Source: Firmicutes bacterium CAG:631
Lineage (GTDB): Bacteria > Bacillota_I > Bacilli_A > RFN20 > CAG-631
Direction of reading: 5' to 3'
Assembly: GCA_000433015.1 (NCBI GenBank)
Contig: HF998022.1
Location: forward strand, 83,716-115,409
DNA: 31,694 nucleotides
Shown: piece by piece, positions 14,571 through 24,500 of the stretch
Position numbering within the stretch: the stretch's first letter is position 1
How the letters are laid out: each line of letters opens with the position of its first letter
Translations under genes and position numbers: made by a program
The notes under the pieces: model-generated
Databases searched by the model: none
Told to the model about the DNA's origin: nothing
The model's input: the letters and a program-made list of their open reading frames with translations, nothing else

Positions 14571-14961
14571 AAAAAATTTAGAAGGAAATACGATTTGCCT
14601 TGTTAAAAAAGATTCAATTTTAACAAAAAAAGAAAAAGGAATTTTACCAATGATGCAACTTTTAGAACAAAAAGTTGATTTAACTGGTTATAGTGTTGCA
14701 GATTTAATTGTTGGGAAAGCTGTAGCATTTCTTTTTGTTAAAGCAAAGATTAAAGCTGTTTATGCAAAAGTAATTTCAAGACAAGGTTTAAAAATTTTAA
14801 ATCAATACCATATTGATTGTGAATATGACAATTTGACCGAGCAAATCATCAATAGAGAAAAAACAGATATTTGTCCAATGGAAAAAGCAACTCAAAATGC
14901 AACAAATCCTGAAGAAGCCTATTTATTGATAAAACAGGCATTGGCAAAATTAAAAACTTAA
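14548..14961 (+). CDS. DUF1893 family protein with an ATA in place of the start
   Basis: Homology to the DUF1893 family starts at 14548, where the family's initial Met is replaced by ATA: (I)TDLQIAKKNLEGNTICLVKK. Conserved parts are GYSVADLIVGKAVAFLFV, AVYAKVISRQGLKIL and the Cys-Pro-Met-Glu motif CPMEKAT. The first in-frame ATG is at 14650, which would remove about 34 conserved residues. Either ATA serves as a rare start by coupling to the upstream frame, or the gene lost its start along with its damaged neighbours. The function of DUF1893 is unknown (a deaminase-like fold has been discussed). I regard it as recently inactivated or poorly translated. Confidence 0.65.
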   Translation: MTDLQIAKKNLEGNTICLVKKDSILTKKEKGILPMMQLLEQKVDLTGYSVADLIVGKAVAFLFVKAKIKAVYAKVISRQGLKILNQYHIDCEYDNLTEQIINREKTDICPMEKATQNATNPEEAYLLIKQALAKLKT

Positions 14962-14978
14962 AAATGAAAGAATCAAAT

Positions 14979-15008
14979 AGGCATTATTATACACAAATGC
15001 CTTTTTTT
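14979..15008 (+). terminator. Terminator after the DUF1893 gene
   Basis: AGGCATT, a 10-base loop, AATGCCT and seven T. Confidence 0.85.
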
Positions 15009-15022
15009 GTTATAAAAGAAAC

Positions 15023-15050
15023 TTGTAACCCTTTATTTTTTTGATATAAT
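15023..15050 (+). promoter_or_regulatory. Promoter of the ZIP transporter
   Basis: TTGTAA (15023-15028), a 16-base spacer and TATAAT (15045-15050). Confidence 0.65.
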
Positions 15051-15111
15051 AAAATTTGGTAAAAGTACTTTAAAGATACTTTTAATGTTTTATATAAAAA
15101 GAGGTGATTTT

Positions 15112-15900
15112 ATGAGTGATTTAGCAATGTTAATCTTTGGCTTTGGTTTTATTTTTGCAATGACGACATTAGGATCTAGCATTGTTTATTTTTTAAAAAA
15201 AGATATTTCTACAAAGGCCAATACAATTATTTTAGGTTTTGCTTCTGGTATTATGATAGCCGCTTCCATTTGGTCTTTATTAATTCCAGCGTTAGAAGAT
15301 GTTGAAGATTATGGAAAACTTTATTGGTTACCCGCGGCTGTCGGTTTTTTACTTGGTGGAGGATTTCTTGTTTTAATGGATAAATTAGTTCCACATTTCC
15401 ATAAAGGAACGAATCAAGAAGAAGGACCACAAAGCAGTTTAAAAAAATCAACCAAACTTTTTTTAGCTGTTTTAATCCATAACATACCTGAAGGTTTAGC
15501 TGTTGGTTTTGCTTTTGGTGCTGCAGCAAATATTGGAACGCATGCTGCTTATATTGCTGCTTTAGGGTTGGCCATTGGTCTGGGAATTCAAAATTTTCCT
15601 GAAGGAGCGGCCGTTGCTTTGCCAATGAGAGCGGCAACAAATAGTTCCCATAAAGCTTTCTTATATGGAATGGGAACAGGTGTTGTAGAACCCATTTTTG
15701 CTATTGTTGGCTATTTTTTAGCCACACAAATTCATGCATTACAACCATGGTTGCTTGCTTTTTCTGCTGGTGCAATGATATTTGTTGTCGTCGAAGATTT
15801 AATTCCAGATTGTCATTTGGACCATCATCCACATTTAGGAACTTGGGCGTTAATGATTGGTTTTGTTTTAATGATGGTGTTAGATGTGGCTTTAGGATAA
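15112..15900 (+). CDS. ZIP-family divalent metal transporter
   Basis: The product is 262 residues from ATG 15112 (ribosome site GAGGTGA; an ATG at 15085 lacks one). About eight membrane segments are visible, with the signature helices LIHNIPEGLAVGFAFG (His123, Asn124, Glu127) and IQNFPEGAAVALP (Asn161, Glu164) that form the binuclear metal site. The length and motif pair fit GufA/ZupT-like bacterial ZIPs, which import zinc and other divalent cations. A short His-containing loop (PHFHKG) sits between helices 3 and 4. It is a single gene with its own promoter and terminator. Confidence 0.93.
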   Translation: MSDLAMLIFGFGFIFAMTTLGSSIVYFLKKDISTKANTIILGFASGIMIAASIWSLLIPALEDVEDYGKLYWLPAAVGFLLGGGFLVLMDKLVPHFHKGTNQEEGPQSSLKKSTKLFLAVLIHNIPEGLAVGFAFGAAANIGTHAAYIAALGLAIGLGIQNFPEGAAVALPMRAATNSSHKAFLYGMGTGVVEPIFAIVGYFLATQIHALQPWLLAFSAGAMIFVVVEDLIPDCHLDHHPHLGTWALMIGFVLMMVLDVALG

Positions 15901-15903
15901 AAC

Positions 15904-15938
15904 AAAAAAAGGAAGAGTAAACGAATTCTTCCTTTTTT
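15904..15938. terminator. Bidirectional terminator
   Basis: A-run, GGAAGA, 10-base loop, TCTTCC and T-run, between the convergent ZIP and lipoprotein genes. Confidence 0.85.
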
Positions 15939-17727
15939 ATCTCATAAAAGTTTGAATAATAGGGTAAGAGTTATATTCATTTGTAAAATGAACACTTAAT
16001 GTTAATCCATCTTCACTTATTGTAGCTGTATTAATCGTATAATCATAATAAGAAAGATAAAAAGAAGAAATGGTAATTTCTGTTCCTTGAATCGACCATG
16101 TAAAGGAAGCATTATCATAATAATAGTTATCGGTAATTGAACCACTATAATCAGCATTGAATTGAATGATATAACTATAACTTTCCCAAGGAGCAGAACA
16201 TAAAGCAGTTGTTAATTCTTCTGGTGGTAAAGGTTGAGGTTCTTCTTTAATTTCAATTTCTAATTCTTCTTTAATGGTTGGATTAGAAAGACTAGTAACT
16301 ATAATTGTTGTGTGTCCGATGGCTAAACATTGAATGGTATATGTTAAATCATCTACTTTATGAATTTGAACTAATGACGGATCTTTTACCGTCACTTCAA
16401 ATAAATCGGTAGAAGCATTAGGAATGCGCATAATTGATAATTCATAATCATGGCCTGCGTATAATTGATCTTCATTTTCTAAAGTAATTAAAATCATAGA
16501 TAGTGGAGGAGCAACGACTTGAACTTCAAGTGTTTTAGTAAATCCAGATTGATTCATCAAAGTTAACGTTGATTTTCCTGCTTTTAAAGCAGTCCAGTTT
16601 AAATAGTCTTGTGCGATAACCTCTTCATTGCTACTTTCAACAATTTCAAAATCAATATCGAGTGCTTTTTCAGGAACTGGATTTTTTGTTTGAACATAAA
16701 TTAATGCACCCGCTTCAATATTGTTGACATCTAATGGATTTCCTTGACTATCCGTTAATACAATTTCTATGTCTTGTAAGATATAATCTTCAAAACGAAT
16801 TGGTAAAGTTTCGGGTTCTTTTAATGGGCCTTTGATTGATTCCATAGTCATTTCTTTTTTATTTAAACTGGTAAAGGTCTCAATTCCATAATCATAGGAA
16901 AATTCTTCACTGATAAAAGAAGCTTCTTTTAAATAGCCTTTTTCATCAAAAAGAAATTGTAATTCAATGTCAAAATAATTGTTGTAGGGATATTCTGAAT
17001 CCAAAGTAGAATAAGTAATATGATATTCATAATCTTCCAAAGGATTGCGATCTTTTAGTTCGAAATGAGATGAATAGTCTTGCGCTTCTTCTAAATTCTT
17101 TACAAAAGAATAAAAACTAAAGCGATAAGAAGAAGTTAAAGCAAATAGATCATTTTTGTTAATTAAATTTTGATCTAATTGCGTATCTTCATTGACAAGT
17201 TGGTACATTTCAATCATTGAATTTTGGTTGTTGATTTCTTGATGTAATTCATCCCAAATAAAAGCCTCAATGGCATTTTCTTCATAAGACCCAAAGTAAT
17301 GATAGCCTTCATGCGTTTCTTCTATGTTTTCTGTTTGGGTTACATTGGAATAGAATCGTTTTTGATAAGATTCATTGGATAAAAAATAATTGCCTTGGTA
17401 ACGATGAAATGAAGATGTGGTTTCAATCGTTTCTTTTCCATCTTCCCAAACTAAATTCGATTCGGTTTTTTGATTAAAAATCGTGTTTTGTTCTTCTTCA
17501 ATAAAAATCTCTTTTCCATCTTGGTTTAAAAATTCAATAAGACCATTTAAATTCTTAGGCATGGTGATTGGATCAATTGGAGGAGTGATTGGACTTGTGG
17601 TTGAATCACCACTAGAAGAAGGGCTAGACGGAGTAGAAGAAATAAAAGAAGAAGAGGAAGAGGTCGTTTGCTGACATCCGACTAAAGGAATTAAAACCAA
17701 TAATAGCCATAAATTTCTTTTTTTCAT
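15937..17727 (-). CDS. Surface lipoprotein, Ig-like domains (paralogue B)
   Basis: The 596-residue protein begins with a lipoprotein signal (LVGC, Cys18) and a Ser/Thr/Pro linker (about 20-50). The N-terminal half has no family I recognise; it has a beta-rich look like the LolA/LppX-type lipoprotein fold (repeated long strands such as HYFGSYEENAIEAFIWDEL). Two Ig-like beta domains follow (about 315-405 and 410-500), then a C-terminal GxW-like beta domain (about 505-596, FNADYSGSITDNYYYD). It is clearly paralogous to the next gene upstream: PEKALDIDFEIVESSNEEV here matches PEKAIDTQLTIIDSSNQDV there. The two are 22 bases apart, in one operon. Attached to the outer membrane face; function unknown. 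Confidence 0.8.
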   Translation of the reverse strand: MKKRNLWLLLVLIPLVGCQQTTSSSSSFISSTPSSPSSSGDSTTSPITPPIDPITMPKNLNGLIEFLNQDGKEIFIEEEQNTIFNQKTESNLVWEDGKETIETTSSFHRYQGNYFLSNESYQKRFYSNVTQTENIEETHEGYHYFGSYEENAIEAFIWDELHQEINNQNSMIEMYQLVNEDTQLDQNLINKNDLFALTSSYRFSFYSFVKNLEEAQDYSSHFELKDRNPLEDYEYHITYSTLDSEYPYNNYFDIELQFLFDEKGYLKEASFISEEFSYDYGIETFTSLNKKEMTMESIKGPLKEPETLPIRFEDYILQDIEIVLTDSQGNPLDVNNIEAGALIYVQTKNPVPEKALDIDFEIVESSNEEVIAQDYLNWTALKAGKSTLTLMNQSGFTKTLEVQVVAPPLSMILITLENEDQLYAGHDYELSIMRIPNASTDLFEVTVKDPSLVQIHKVDDLTYTIQCLAIGHTTIIVTSLSNPTIKEELEIEIKEEPQPLPPEELTTALCSAPWESYSYIIQFNADYSGSITDNYYYDNASFTWSIQGTEITISSFYLSYYDYTINTATISEDGLTLSVHFTNEYNSYPIIQTFMR

Positions 17728-17749
17728 TTTAAAATCTCCTATTTTATTC

Positions 17750-19477
17750 TTATTTTATAAAATTTCCACTAACAGCATCGTAAAAAATATCTGTATTAGT
17801 AAAATAAATTCTTAAAGATTGGCCATCCATACTAAAATAACAAAGATTGTCATTCCATGATCCTATTTCAGAAACAGAGACGACTAAGTCTTCATTTCCT
17901 TCAGGAAGAGTTTGATAAGACCAAGTAAAAGTATAAGTACTAAATTCTTTTGTAGAAGCATCCCAGTAATAAAAACTTCCTGAAAAATCATCATTAAAGG
18001 TAATGGTTTGGCCTTCAACATCTACATCTTTCCAAGTACCAATAATGTTAGCTTGTACTTCTTCTATAGATAACAATTTGGTAATGGTAATGGTTTTTGA
18101 ATCTTGAATATTAGGGTTTGCTTTACTTTTTACGGTGATGGTAACTTCTCCTTCAGCTAGACAATGTAAAACGGGGTCATTATCTTCATCATAAAGAATT
18201 TCGGCGTTATGATTAGAAACTTCAAATTCATATTCATCAACGGCATTATCGGGAGTTACCGTTAAAAAAATGTTATAAGATTCGCCCACATAAAAAGTCG
18301 AAGAATAAATATTGAGCGTGATTTCTTGTGCAGATTGAGAAACAACCGTTGCTTGAATGGTCTTTTCAATTCCTGATTCACTTCTTATAGTTAAGGTAGT
18401 CGTTCCAATTCCAACTGTTTTAGCAGTATGGAATTCATCTACGGAAATGACATCTTGATTGGAACTATCAATGATAGTTAATTGTGTATCAATGGCTTTT
18501 TCTGGTACTGTAGAAGATACTTTTGCATCAATATAATAATCCATTGGTAGTTGATTTGCATCACAGTCAAAAGATTCATTAACATAACGTGCTTGTAATT
18601 GAATTTCATAGTCAGACATCCAATAATCAGTTGGAATGATTTCTAGTGTTTGAGGTGTCGTTGCTTTCTTTCCACGTGTAATTTGAACGGTATCTTGTAA
18701 AGAATAAGCCGTATATGGTTCTCCCAATTGGTTGTTTGCATCATAATCTTGTGCTGTTAATGAATAATTAAAAATATAAGAAGACAAAAAACCATCTACT
18801 GTAAAATGAAGGGTAATATCGTAGGTATGAAAAGAAACCCCATAATCTAATTGTTCTTCTTTGTCTCCTTCAAAATAATAACTAAAGCCATCTTTTTCAT
18901 CAATAGGTGTAATCGTATAGGTTTCTGATAATACAGGAAGAAAATAAGTTTCTATATATTGATTGACAAAATCAGAAGCACCCATGACGGTAAGAAATTC
19001 AACATCTTCCTCATTGATTTGATTTTGGCCATCACCAATGGTCCATTTTGAAGCAGTATCATTTTCTTTTCCATCCATATAATCCACAATTTCATAAAAT
19101 TGATTTTCATAAAGACCGACATAGCTTGTGTACTTTTCATGAATCGGATCAAAAATATCACTATCAAAATCGTAATTTTCATGAATGATATCTTCTGTTC
19201 CTTGAATCAAAGCAAAACCTTCATAAGCCGTTAAGGTTTGCTTTTGTGTTTTTGTTTTTAAAGAAAATGTTTCTTGTGTTTTTTCAATTGCTTGTCGTGT
19301 AGCACTTTTTGTTTCATTAGACTCTAATGATAAACTAGTAATTTGTAATAGATTTTGTAATTCCAATAAGTTTGTTGGTTTGTTTACAGGAGTTACTGGA
19401 TTTTGCTTTTCTTTTGCACATCCAGCGATAAAAAAAAGAGTAATTAAAACTCCTAAACAAGTTTTTCTTTTCATCAT
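17750..19477 (-). CDS. Surface lipoprotein, Ig-like domains (paralogue A)
   Basis: The 575-residue protein has the same domain order as its downstream neighbour: lipobox IAGC (Cys20), an unassigned N-terminal half (about 35-280), two Ig-like domains (about 300-390 and 395-480) and a C-terminal domain starting GTWKDVDVEGQTITFNDDFS. That last domain resembles the repeated units of the 1165-residue lipoprotein further on. The linker is Pro/Asn-rich rather than the Ser-rich linker usual here. The ribosome site AAAGGA precedes two adjacent ATGs; the first is chosen. It heads the operon and has a palindrome next to its promoter. Confidence 0.8.
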   Translation of the reverse strand: MMKRKTCLGVLITLFFIAGCAKEKQNPVTPVNKPTNLLELQNLLQITSLSLESNETKSATRQAIEKTQETFSLKTKTQKQTLTAYEGFALIQGTEDIIHENYDFDSDIFDPIHEKYTSYVGLYENQFYEIVDYMDGKENDTASKWTIGDGQNQINEEDVEFLTVMGASDFVNQYIETYFLPVLSETYTITPIDEKDGFSYYFEGDKEEQLDYGVSFHTYDITLHFTVDGFLSSYIFNYSLTAQDYDANNQLGEPYTAYSLQDTVQITRGKKATTPQTLEIIPTDYWMSDYEIQLQARYVNESFDCDANQLPMDYYIDAKVSSTVPEKAIDTQLTIIDSSNQDVISVDEFHTAKTVGIGTTTLTIRSESGIEKTIQATVVSQSAQEITLNIYSSTFYVGESYNIFLTVTPDNAVDEYEFEVSNHNAEILYDEDNDPVLHCLAEGEVTITVKSKANPNIQDSKTITITKLLSIEEVQANIIGTWKDVDVEGQTITFNDDFSGSFYYWDASTKEFSTYTFTWSYQTLPEGNEDLVVSVSEIGSWNDNLCYFSMDGQSLRIYFTNTDIFYDAVSGNFIK

Positions 19478-19493
19478 ATCTCAATCCTTTCAA

Positions 19494-19512
19494 ATGTATG
19501 TTAAACATACAT
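19494..19512 (-). promoter_or_regulatory. Perfect palindromic operator-like site
   Basis: ATGTATGTT, a central A, AACATACAT: nine-base arms with no mismatch, lying between the -10 box and the ribosome site of paralogue A. The core TGTTAAACA recurs in the palindrome at 31031-31051. Confidence 0.6.
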
Positions 19513-19520
19513 TGTTCAAG

Positions 19521-19548
19521 ATTATAGCATATTTATATAAAAAAGCAA
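19521..19548 (-). promoter_or_regulatory. Promoter of the paralogous lipoprotein operon
   Basis: On the minus strand: TTGCTT (19543-19548), a 16-base spacer and TATAAT (19521-19526). The palindrome begins eight bases downstream of the -10 box, at about the transcript start. Confidence 0.6.
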
Positions 19549-19565
19549 CTAAAAGGGAAAAATTA

Positions 19566-19592
19566 CTAAAAAAGAAGGGAAATCCCTTCTTT
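19566..19592 (-). terminator. Terminator of the beta-helix lipoprotein
   Basis: AAAGAAGGGA pairs with TCCCTTCTTT; on the minus strand a T-run follows. Confidence 0.7.
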
Positions 19593-19593
19593 A

Positions 19594-20661
19594 TTAAGCG
19601 GTTGGTTTTTCAATATCTGGATTCCAATAAATTAAAGTGGTTCCTTGTAAAATGGTTTCCCAACCTAAATTTTCAATTGTATTTTTGCTAGCTTCACTAT
19701 ATTCAATATAAACATGTCCAGAAATGGTATTGTCTCCTTTAAAAGTGACCTTTCCATTTCCTGGATACATTTGAGTTACTTCATCATAATCAGGAGCATC
19801 TTGATCGACAACTTTGTGCATTAGACCAATACTTCCCCAACTACCATGATAAATCGTACAATCTTCAATGGTTACATTGGAACTAGCAATGGATAACGCA
19901 ACACTTTTTGTTGTTTCATCCACATTAATGACACAATCTTTTAAAGTCGTATCTGCTTTGTGTAGGTTTAGTCCTTTTCCACCTTCCATAGTAATGGATT
20001 CTAATAAGATGTTATCTAATTTTTCATTTCCATTACTAGAAACTTTAAGCGCATGAAGCGTATTTCCATTCATTTCAATGGTTAATTGTTTTAAAGAAAC
20101 ATTACTTGCTTTAATATAAACACCAGCTTGTCCAGAAATTGCATCACTATCAACTTGAATCGTTGCATCTTTTTCACCAATTAAAGTTAAACTTTTGTCA
20201 ATTTCTAAATGATGCATATTATAAGGTGTTTCTTTCTTTTTTAAATGAATAGCCACATCTTTTGAAGCATTTTCAATGGCTTGAGTCAATTCTTCTTCTG
20301 TAGTAACATCGACATAATCAGCCACAGTGATTTTGAAGGATGTGGTATATTCCATATTGTCCTTTTTATAAGTAACCATGGGTTGTTTTTCTCCAGGAGT
20401 GGACATGTCTACTGAAGAAACCATATCAATCGTTACTGGAACAATGACATCCTCTTTTTGACTGTATTGAACAGCAATGGTTGCACCTTCTACTTCTAAA
20501 ACTTCGTTTTTAAGATAATAAGTTTTATTTGGTTGTGTTTCCATGACAATACCCGTAATCATATCTTTTTTAGTGGTAACATCATCTTGATCACAACCAC
20601 TAATGGTTAGCAATCCTAAACATGCAAAAAGAGGAATGGTTAGTTTAATTACCTTATTCAT
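19594..20661 (-). CDS. Beta-helix lipoprotein with Ig-like domain
   Basis: The 355-residue protein has a lipoprotein signal with SGC (Cys23). Residues about 35-115 form a bacterial Ig-like (Big_3-like) domain: PNKTYYLKNEVLEVEGATI ending in TSFKITVADYVDV. Residues about 115-350 have the repeating pattern of a right-handed parallel beta-helix (KSLTLIGEKDATIQVD, VYIKASNVSLKQLTIEM, LSIASSNVTIEDCTIYHG, NTISGHVYIEYSE). Such folds are seen in polysaccharide-binding or -degrading proteins; no pectate-lyase catalytic residues can be assigned from sequence. Located on the cell surface. It is divergent from the VanZ gene, and the intergenic region holds an imperfect AT-rich dyad (AGATAAT...ATTATCT, 20693-20727). 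Confidence 0.75.
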   Translation of the reverse strand: MNKVIKLTIPLFACLGLLTISGCDQDDVTTKKDMITGIVMETQPNKTYYLKNEVLEVEGATIAVQYSQKEDVIVPVTIDMVSSVDMSTPGEKQPMVTYKKDNMEYTTSFKITVADYVDVTTEEELTQAIENASKDVAIHLKKKETPYNMHHLEIDKSLTLIGEKDATIQVDSDAISGQAGVYIKASNVSLKQLTIEMNGNTLHALKVSSNGNEKLDNILLESITMEGGKGLNLHKADTTLKDCVINVDETTKSVALSIASSNVTIEDCTIYHGSWGSIGLMHKVVDQDAPDYDEVTQMYPGNGKVTFKGDNTISGHVYIEYSEASKNTIENLGWETILQGTTLIYWNPDIEKPTA

Positions 20662-20817
20662 ACCTTTTCTCCTTTTTGAAATTTATTATGCTAGATAATA
20701 ATTTCATATATATTATTTTCATTATCTTTAAAAGTATACTGGTAGAGATTTCTAATTGTAAAAAAAGAGGTTGATTTGATAAAAAATGCATAAAATATCT
20801 AAAAAGAGGGTAATAAA

Positions 20818-21393
20818 ATGACCATTCAAATGATCATCTATTTGCTATTTTTTTTCTTGTTTTTCATTCCTCTCTATGTTTTATTCCGTTTTTTATATTT
20901 AAAATCGAAAAAGCAAGAAAAAATTCAACGAAATTGGACACATGAAATGGGCTTGTTTGCTTTTTTTGTTTCCATTTTGCTCATTTTTTATGTCACCATT
21001 TTTCCCACTTTTTTAATGGTCAATCAAAAATTATATGTCACTTTTAAAAAAGGGGATCATCATCAAAATACCATTCCTTTTCAAACGATTAAAAGTTTAC
21101 TTTATTTATTAAAGCATCATATTTATTTGGAATATGCATGGATGAATTTATTAGGAAATCTATTTCTTTTTTTCCCTTTTGCTTTATTTGCAAAATTGCT
21201 TTTTCCTTCTTTTAAATCTATTTTTATTTTGCTATTTGCAACGTTTTTTTCTCTTTTGATTGAATTCATTCAAATTCCTATGCAACGAATATCGGACATC
21301 GATGATGTGATACTCAATGTGATTGGTGCAGGTCTTGCTTTAATTATTGCTTCTTTTATTCAAAAGTTTATTAAGATAAAAAAAATCTTCTAA
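20818..21393 (+). CDS. VanZ-family membrane protein
   Basis: The 191-residue protein has four to five membrane segments. The VanZ signature is present: NLLGNLFLFFPFALFAKLL (about 111-129) and SLLIEFIQIPMQRISDIDDVILNVIGAG (about 143-170), with the conserved Glu, Gln, Arg and Asp-Asp-Asn. VanZ proteins affect glycopeptide susceptibility in some hosts, but most homologues have no known role. The ribosome site AGAGGG is close upstream. It precedes the large lipoprotein gene by about 155 bases with no clear terminator between. Confidence 0.85.
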   Translation: MTIQMIIYLLFFFLFFIPLYVLFRFLYLKSKKQEKIQRNWTHEMGLFAFFVSILLIFYVTIFPTFLMVNQKLYVTFKKGDHHQNTIPFQTIKSLLYLLKHHIYLEYAWMNLLGNLFLFFPFALFAKLLFPSFKSIFILLFATFFSLLIEFIQIPMQRISDIDDVILNVIGAGLALIIASFIQKFIKIKKIF

Positions 21394-21548
21394 ATTATCT
21401 TAAAATGATTCCATTTTAATTTTTTTTATATTTGCATTTTGGTTCTAAATGTTTTAAAAAAAATATACATTGAAAAAAAGAAATAAATTTGTTAAAATAT
21501 TTAATAATTGTTGATTCTATCAACAATAAGAAGAAAGGAAGCGCAAGT

Positions 21549-24500
21549 ATGAAAAAAATGAAATTTCTGTATGTTTTACTTGGGTTGGCTTTGGTATTAA
21601 CCGGTTGTGATGATGGTTCAAATTCGAATTCAAACACAAGCTCTAGTTCCGGTTCATCAACGCCATCTTTTGTAACAGGTAGTGGTACAGAAGAAGACCC
21701 TTATGTTTTATACACTGCCCAACATTTGCGTGATTTAGCAGATGAAGTGAATTCTGATAGTTACGCCCCTACGGAAATAGAATATTTTCAATTGGGGAAT
21801 GACATTGATTTAGCCAATGAAGAATGGATTCCGATTGGAAATTCACTAGAGCAACCATTTTCTGGTTATTTTGATGGAAATGGTTATACGATTTCCAACC
21901 TAAAAATTACGCAATTAACAGAAGAAAATAAAAACTTAGGATTTTTTGGTGTTCTTGGCGGTTATGTCAAAGATTTGAAATTGGAAAATGTGACAATAGA
22001 TGTCGAAAATCCAACAAATTTAACGGAATATCCTGCAATTGGTGGTTTGGCAGGTGTTTCTTATATTTCTGTTTTTGAAGGAATAGAAGTCACAGGAACA
22101 ATCTCTTATACCGATGAAGGATATGTTGAAGAAGGAACAAGGTATTATGATCAAGCCTATATTGGTGGACTTGTAGGTTTGGGTGCAGTCGCAGATAATT
22201 ATTATGTTGATGCAGGGTATTGTATGACAGATGTTGATATTGATGCTCCAGCGCCAACAACGATTGCTGGTGGGTTAATTGGTTATTATACGACATCGGG
22301 ACCAACAGGAATTTTCCATTTGCATGATTCTTATGCAGTGGGGGATATTAAAGCCGGTGCATTTGCTGGTGGCTTAATTGGTCATATGGATTATTGGGTT
22401 TCAATTGCTAATAGTTATGCCACAAGTAATATTGAAATGACTTCAACAGATGGAGCGATTGCCGGAGGCCTTGTTGGACGAGGTTATTATGACACAGCAA
22501 TTCAAAATAGTTTTGCTACAGGTTCAGTACAAGCTTTAAACTCAACTTCTTATGTTTATGAAAGTTATGTAGGTTCTCTTGTTGGTTATGGACCTAAAGG
22601 TGGTTTAGAAGAATATACTTTATCAGAAGGAACGCTTGTTTTAAATAGTTATGGTGTTGAAAATGGTTTATTAGAAGGAGATAACCTTTCAGATTTAGGA
22701 TTAGAAACAAATCAAGCGAATTTACAAATGGCTTCATGGTTACGTGAAAATCTTCATTGGGATGAAAATTATTGGGTTATCGCGGATGGTCAATATCCAA
22801 CACTCAAAGAATTTTCTGAAATTGAAAAAGTAGAACAAACGACCGTTACCGTTACATTAGATCCAAATTATGAAAATGCGGTAACTCAAACTGTTGAAGT
22901 AGAAAAAGGCGATTATGATCCTTTACCAATTTTAGAAGCAACAGTTGAACGTGCTCCTTACATTTTTGATCAATGGTATTATGATAAAGAATGTACAATG
23001 CCTTATTGTGCATATTTACCTATTTTAGAAGATACAACACTTTATGCAAATTGGCGTGATTATCGCATTGTAGAGGGTGTATATCGAGGAGAATCTGAAT
23101 ACAATGGTACTTTAGTTGTTTCTGATGATGGTACTTTCATTTGGATTCATTATGATGGTCAATATGTACCAGGTGTTTATGAATTTATTGACAATCAATA
23201 TTTTGTCTTTGAAAATGAAAATTATCCATTAACTTTAGGAACTTATGAAGATGGCGTGTTAGAATTTCCTGATGCGAATGATGATTCTTATGTTTATACT
23301 TTTACAAAAGTAGATGCGATGTATGGAGATTGGGTAGATGATAATAATTCTATTCTTCATTTTGATGGCAAAGGGAATGGCTATTATGATGATGGTTCTG
23401 AACATGCCTTTACTTATTCTTTGCAAGAAGATGCTGTGACCATCACATTTACAAGTTATTTTGCTTATGAATTAACGGTTACTATTCAAGAAGATGGCAC
23501 ATTAAACGTTCATTTTGATGATGGCAATGGGGAAGATGTTTTTGATAAAACATTTACAAAAAAGCCTTTGATTCCTGATTATACGGGTAAACCTTTTATT
23601 GGTAAATATTATTCTAGTTGGGGATATATGGATTTATTTACTGATGGACAAGGAGAATTCTATAATAATTCTTATACTGTTCCTGGTGGATATGTCATTC
23701 AAAATGATGGTGTTACTTTTAATATTTCCTTTAGTGGTAATTCAGGACAAGTGAAGTATAATGAAACGCAAGATGTCTTTTATGGTAATTTTAAAGGCTC
23801 AAAGGTTGTTTTTGCTAGAAGTGAATATGTAACGAGTTATAGTACGGCGGATGGAAATGTTTTACTTTCTGTCCATGAAGATGGTCAATATCTAGTTAAA
23901 AATAATGCTTTAGAAACATTTACATTAAATGGTACTTTAGCAGATGGCGAAGTGATTTATATTCAAATTGAAGATACCACCTATACTTATCGCGTTGAAG
24001 GAAATACATTAGTTGCTTTAGGTAATGAATATGGCACTTTTACAAATGGTGATGATACCTTGACTTTTGATGGCATCGGCGGAGCAACTTATAAGGATGA
24101 AACGGTTACTTATTTAATTGATGATACTAAAGTTTTGGTTTATTTATCTGATGGCAGTTATTTAGGATTTACATTAGATTATCAACAAAAAACTTTTACA
24201 ACCACTGCACAAGATTCTTTCTTTGGTGTTTATTATGATAAAACATCTTCTGATACAAAAGATTATAAATTAGATGTTACAGGTTATGGTTTTGCTATCT
24301 TATATGAAGCGGATAAAGGAACAGATACTTGGACAAAAGTAAATGATGGAAAATGTAGTGTTAGTGGAACAACACTTAGTGTAACTTTTGGTTCTGCCTA
24401 TTCTTTAGCCATTTCAGAAGAAAATAATGTTTTATCAGGAACCATTAGTGGAACAAGATATACTTTCTTAAAAGATGGTTATGTTCCTGATGAACCAGGA

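Noticed and set aside
21489..21548. Upstream start for the large lipoprotein
   Set aside because: It would place 20 residues before the signal peptide; the ribosome site matches the ATG at 21549.
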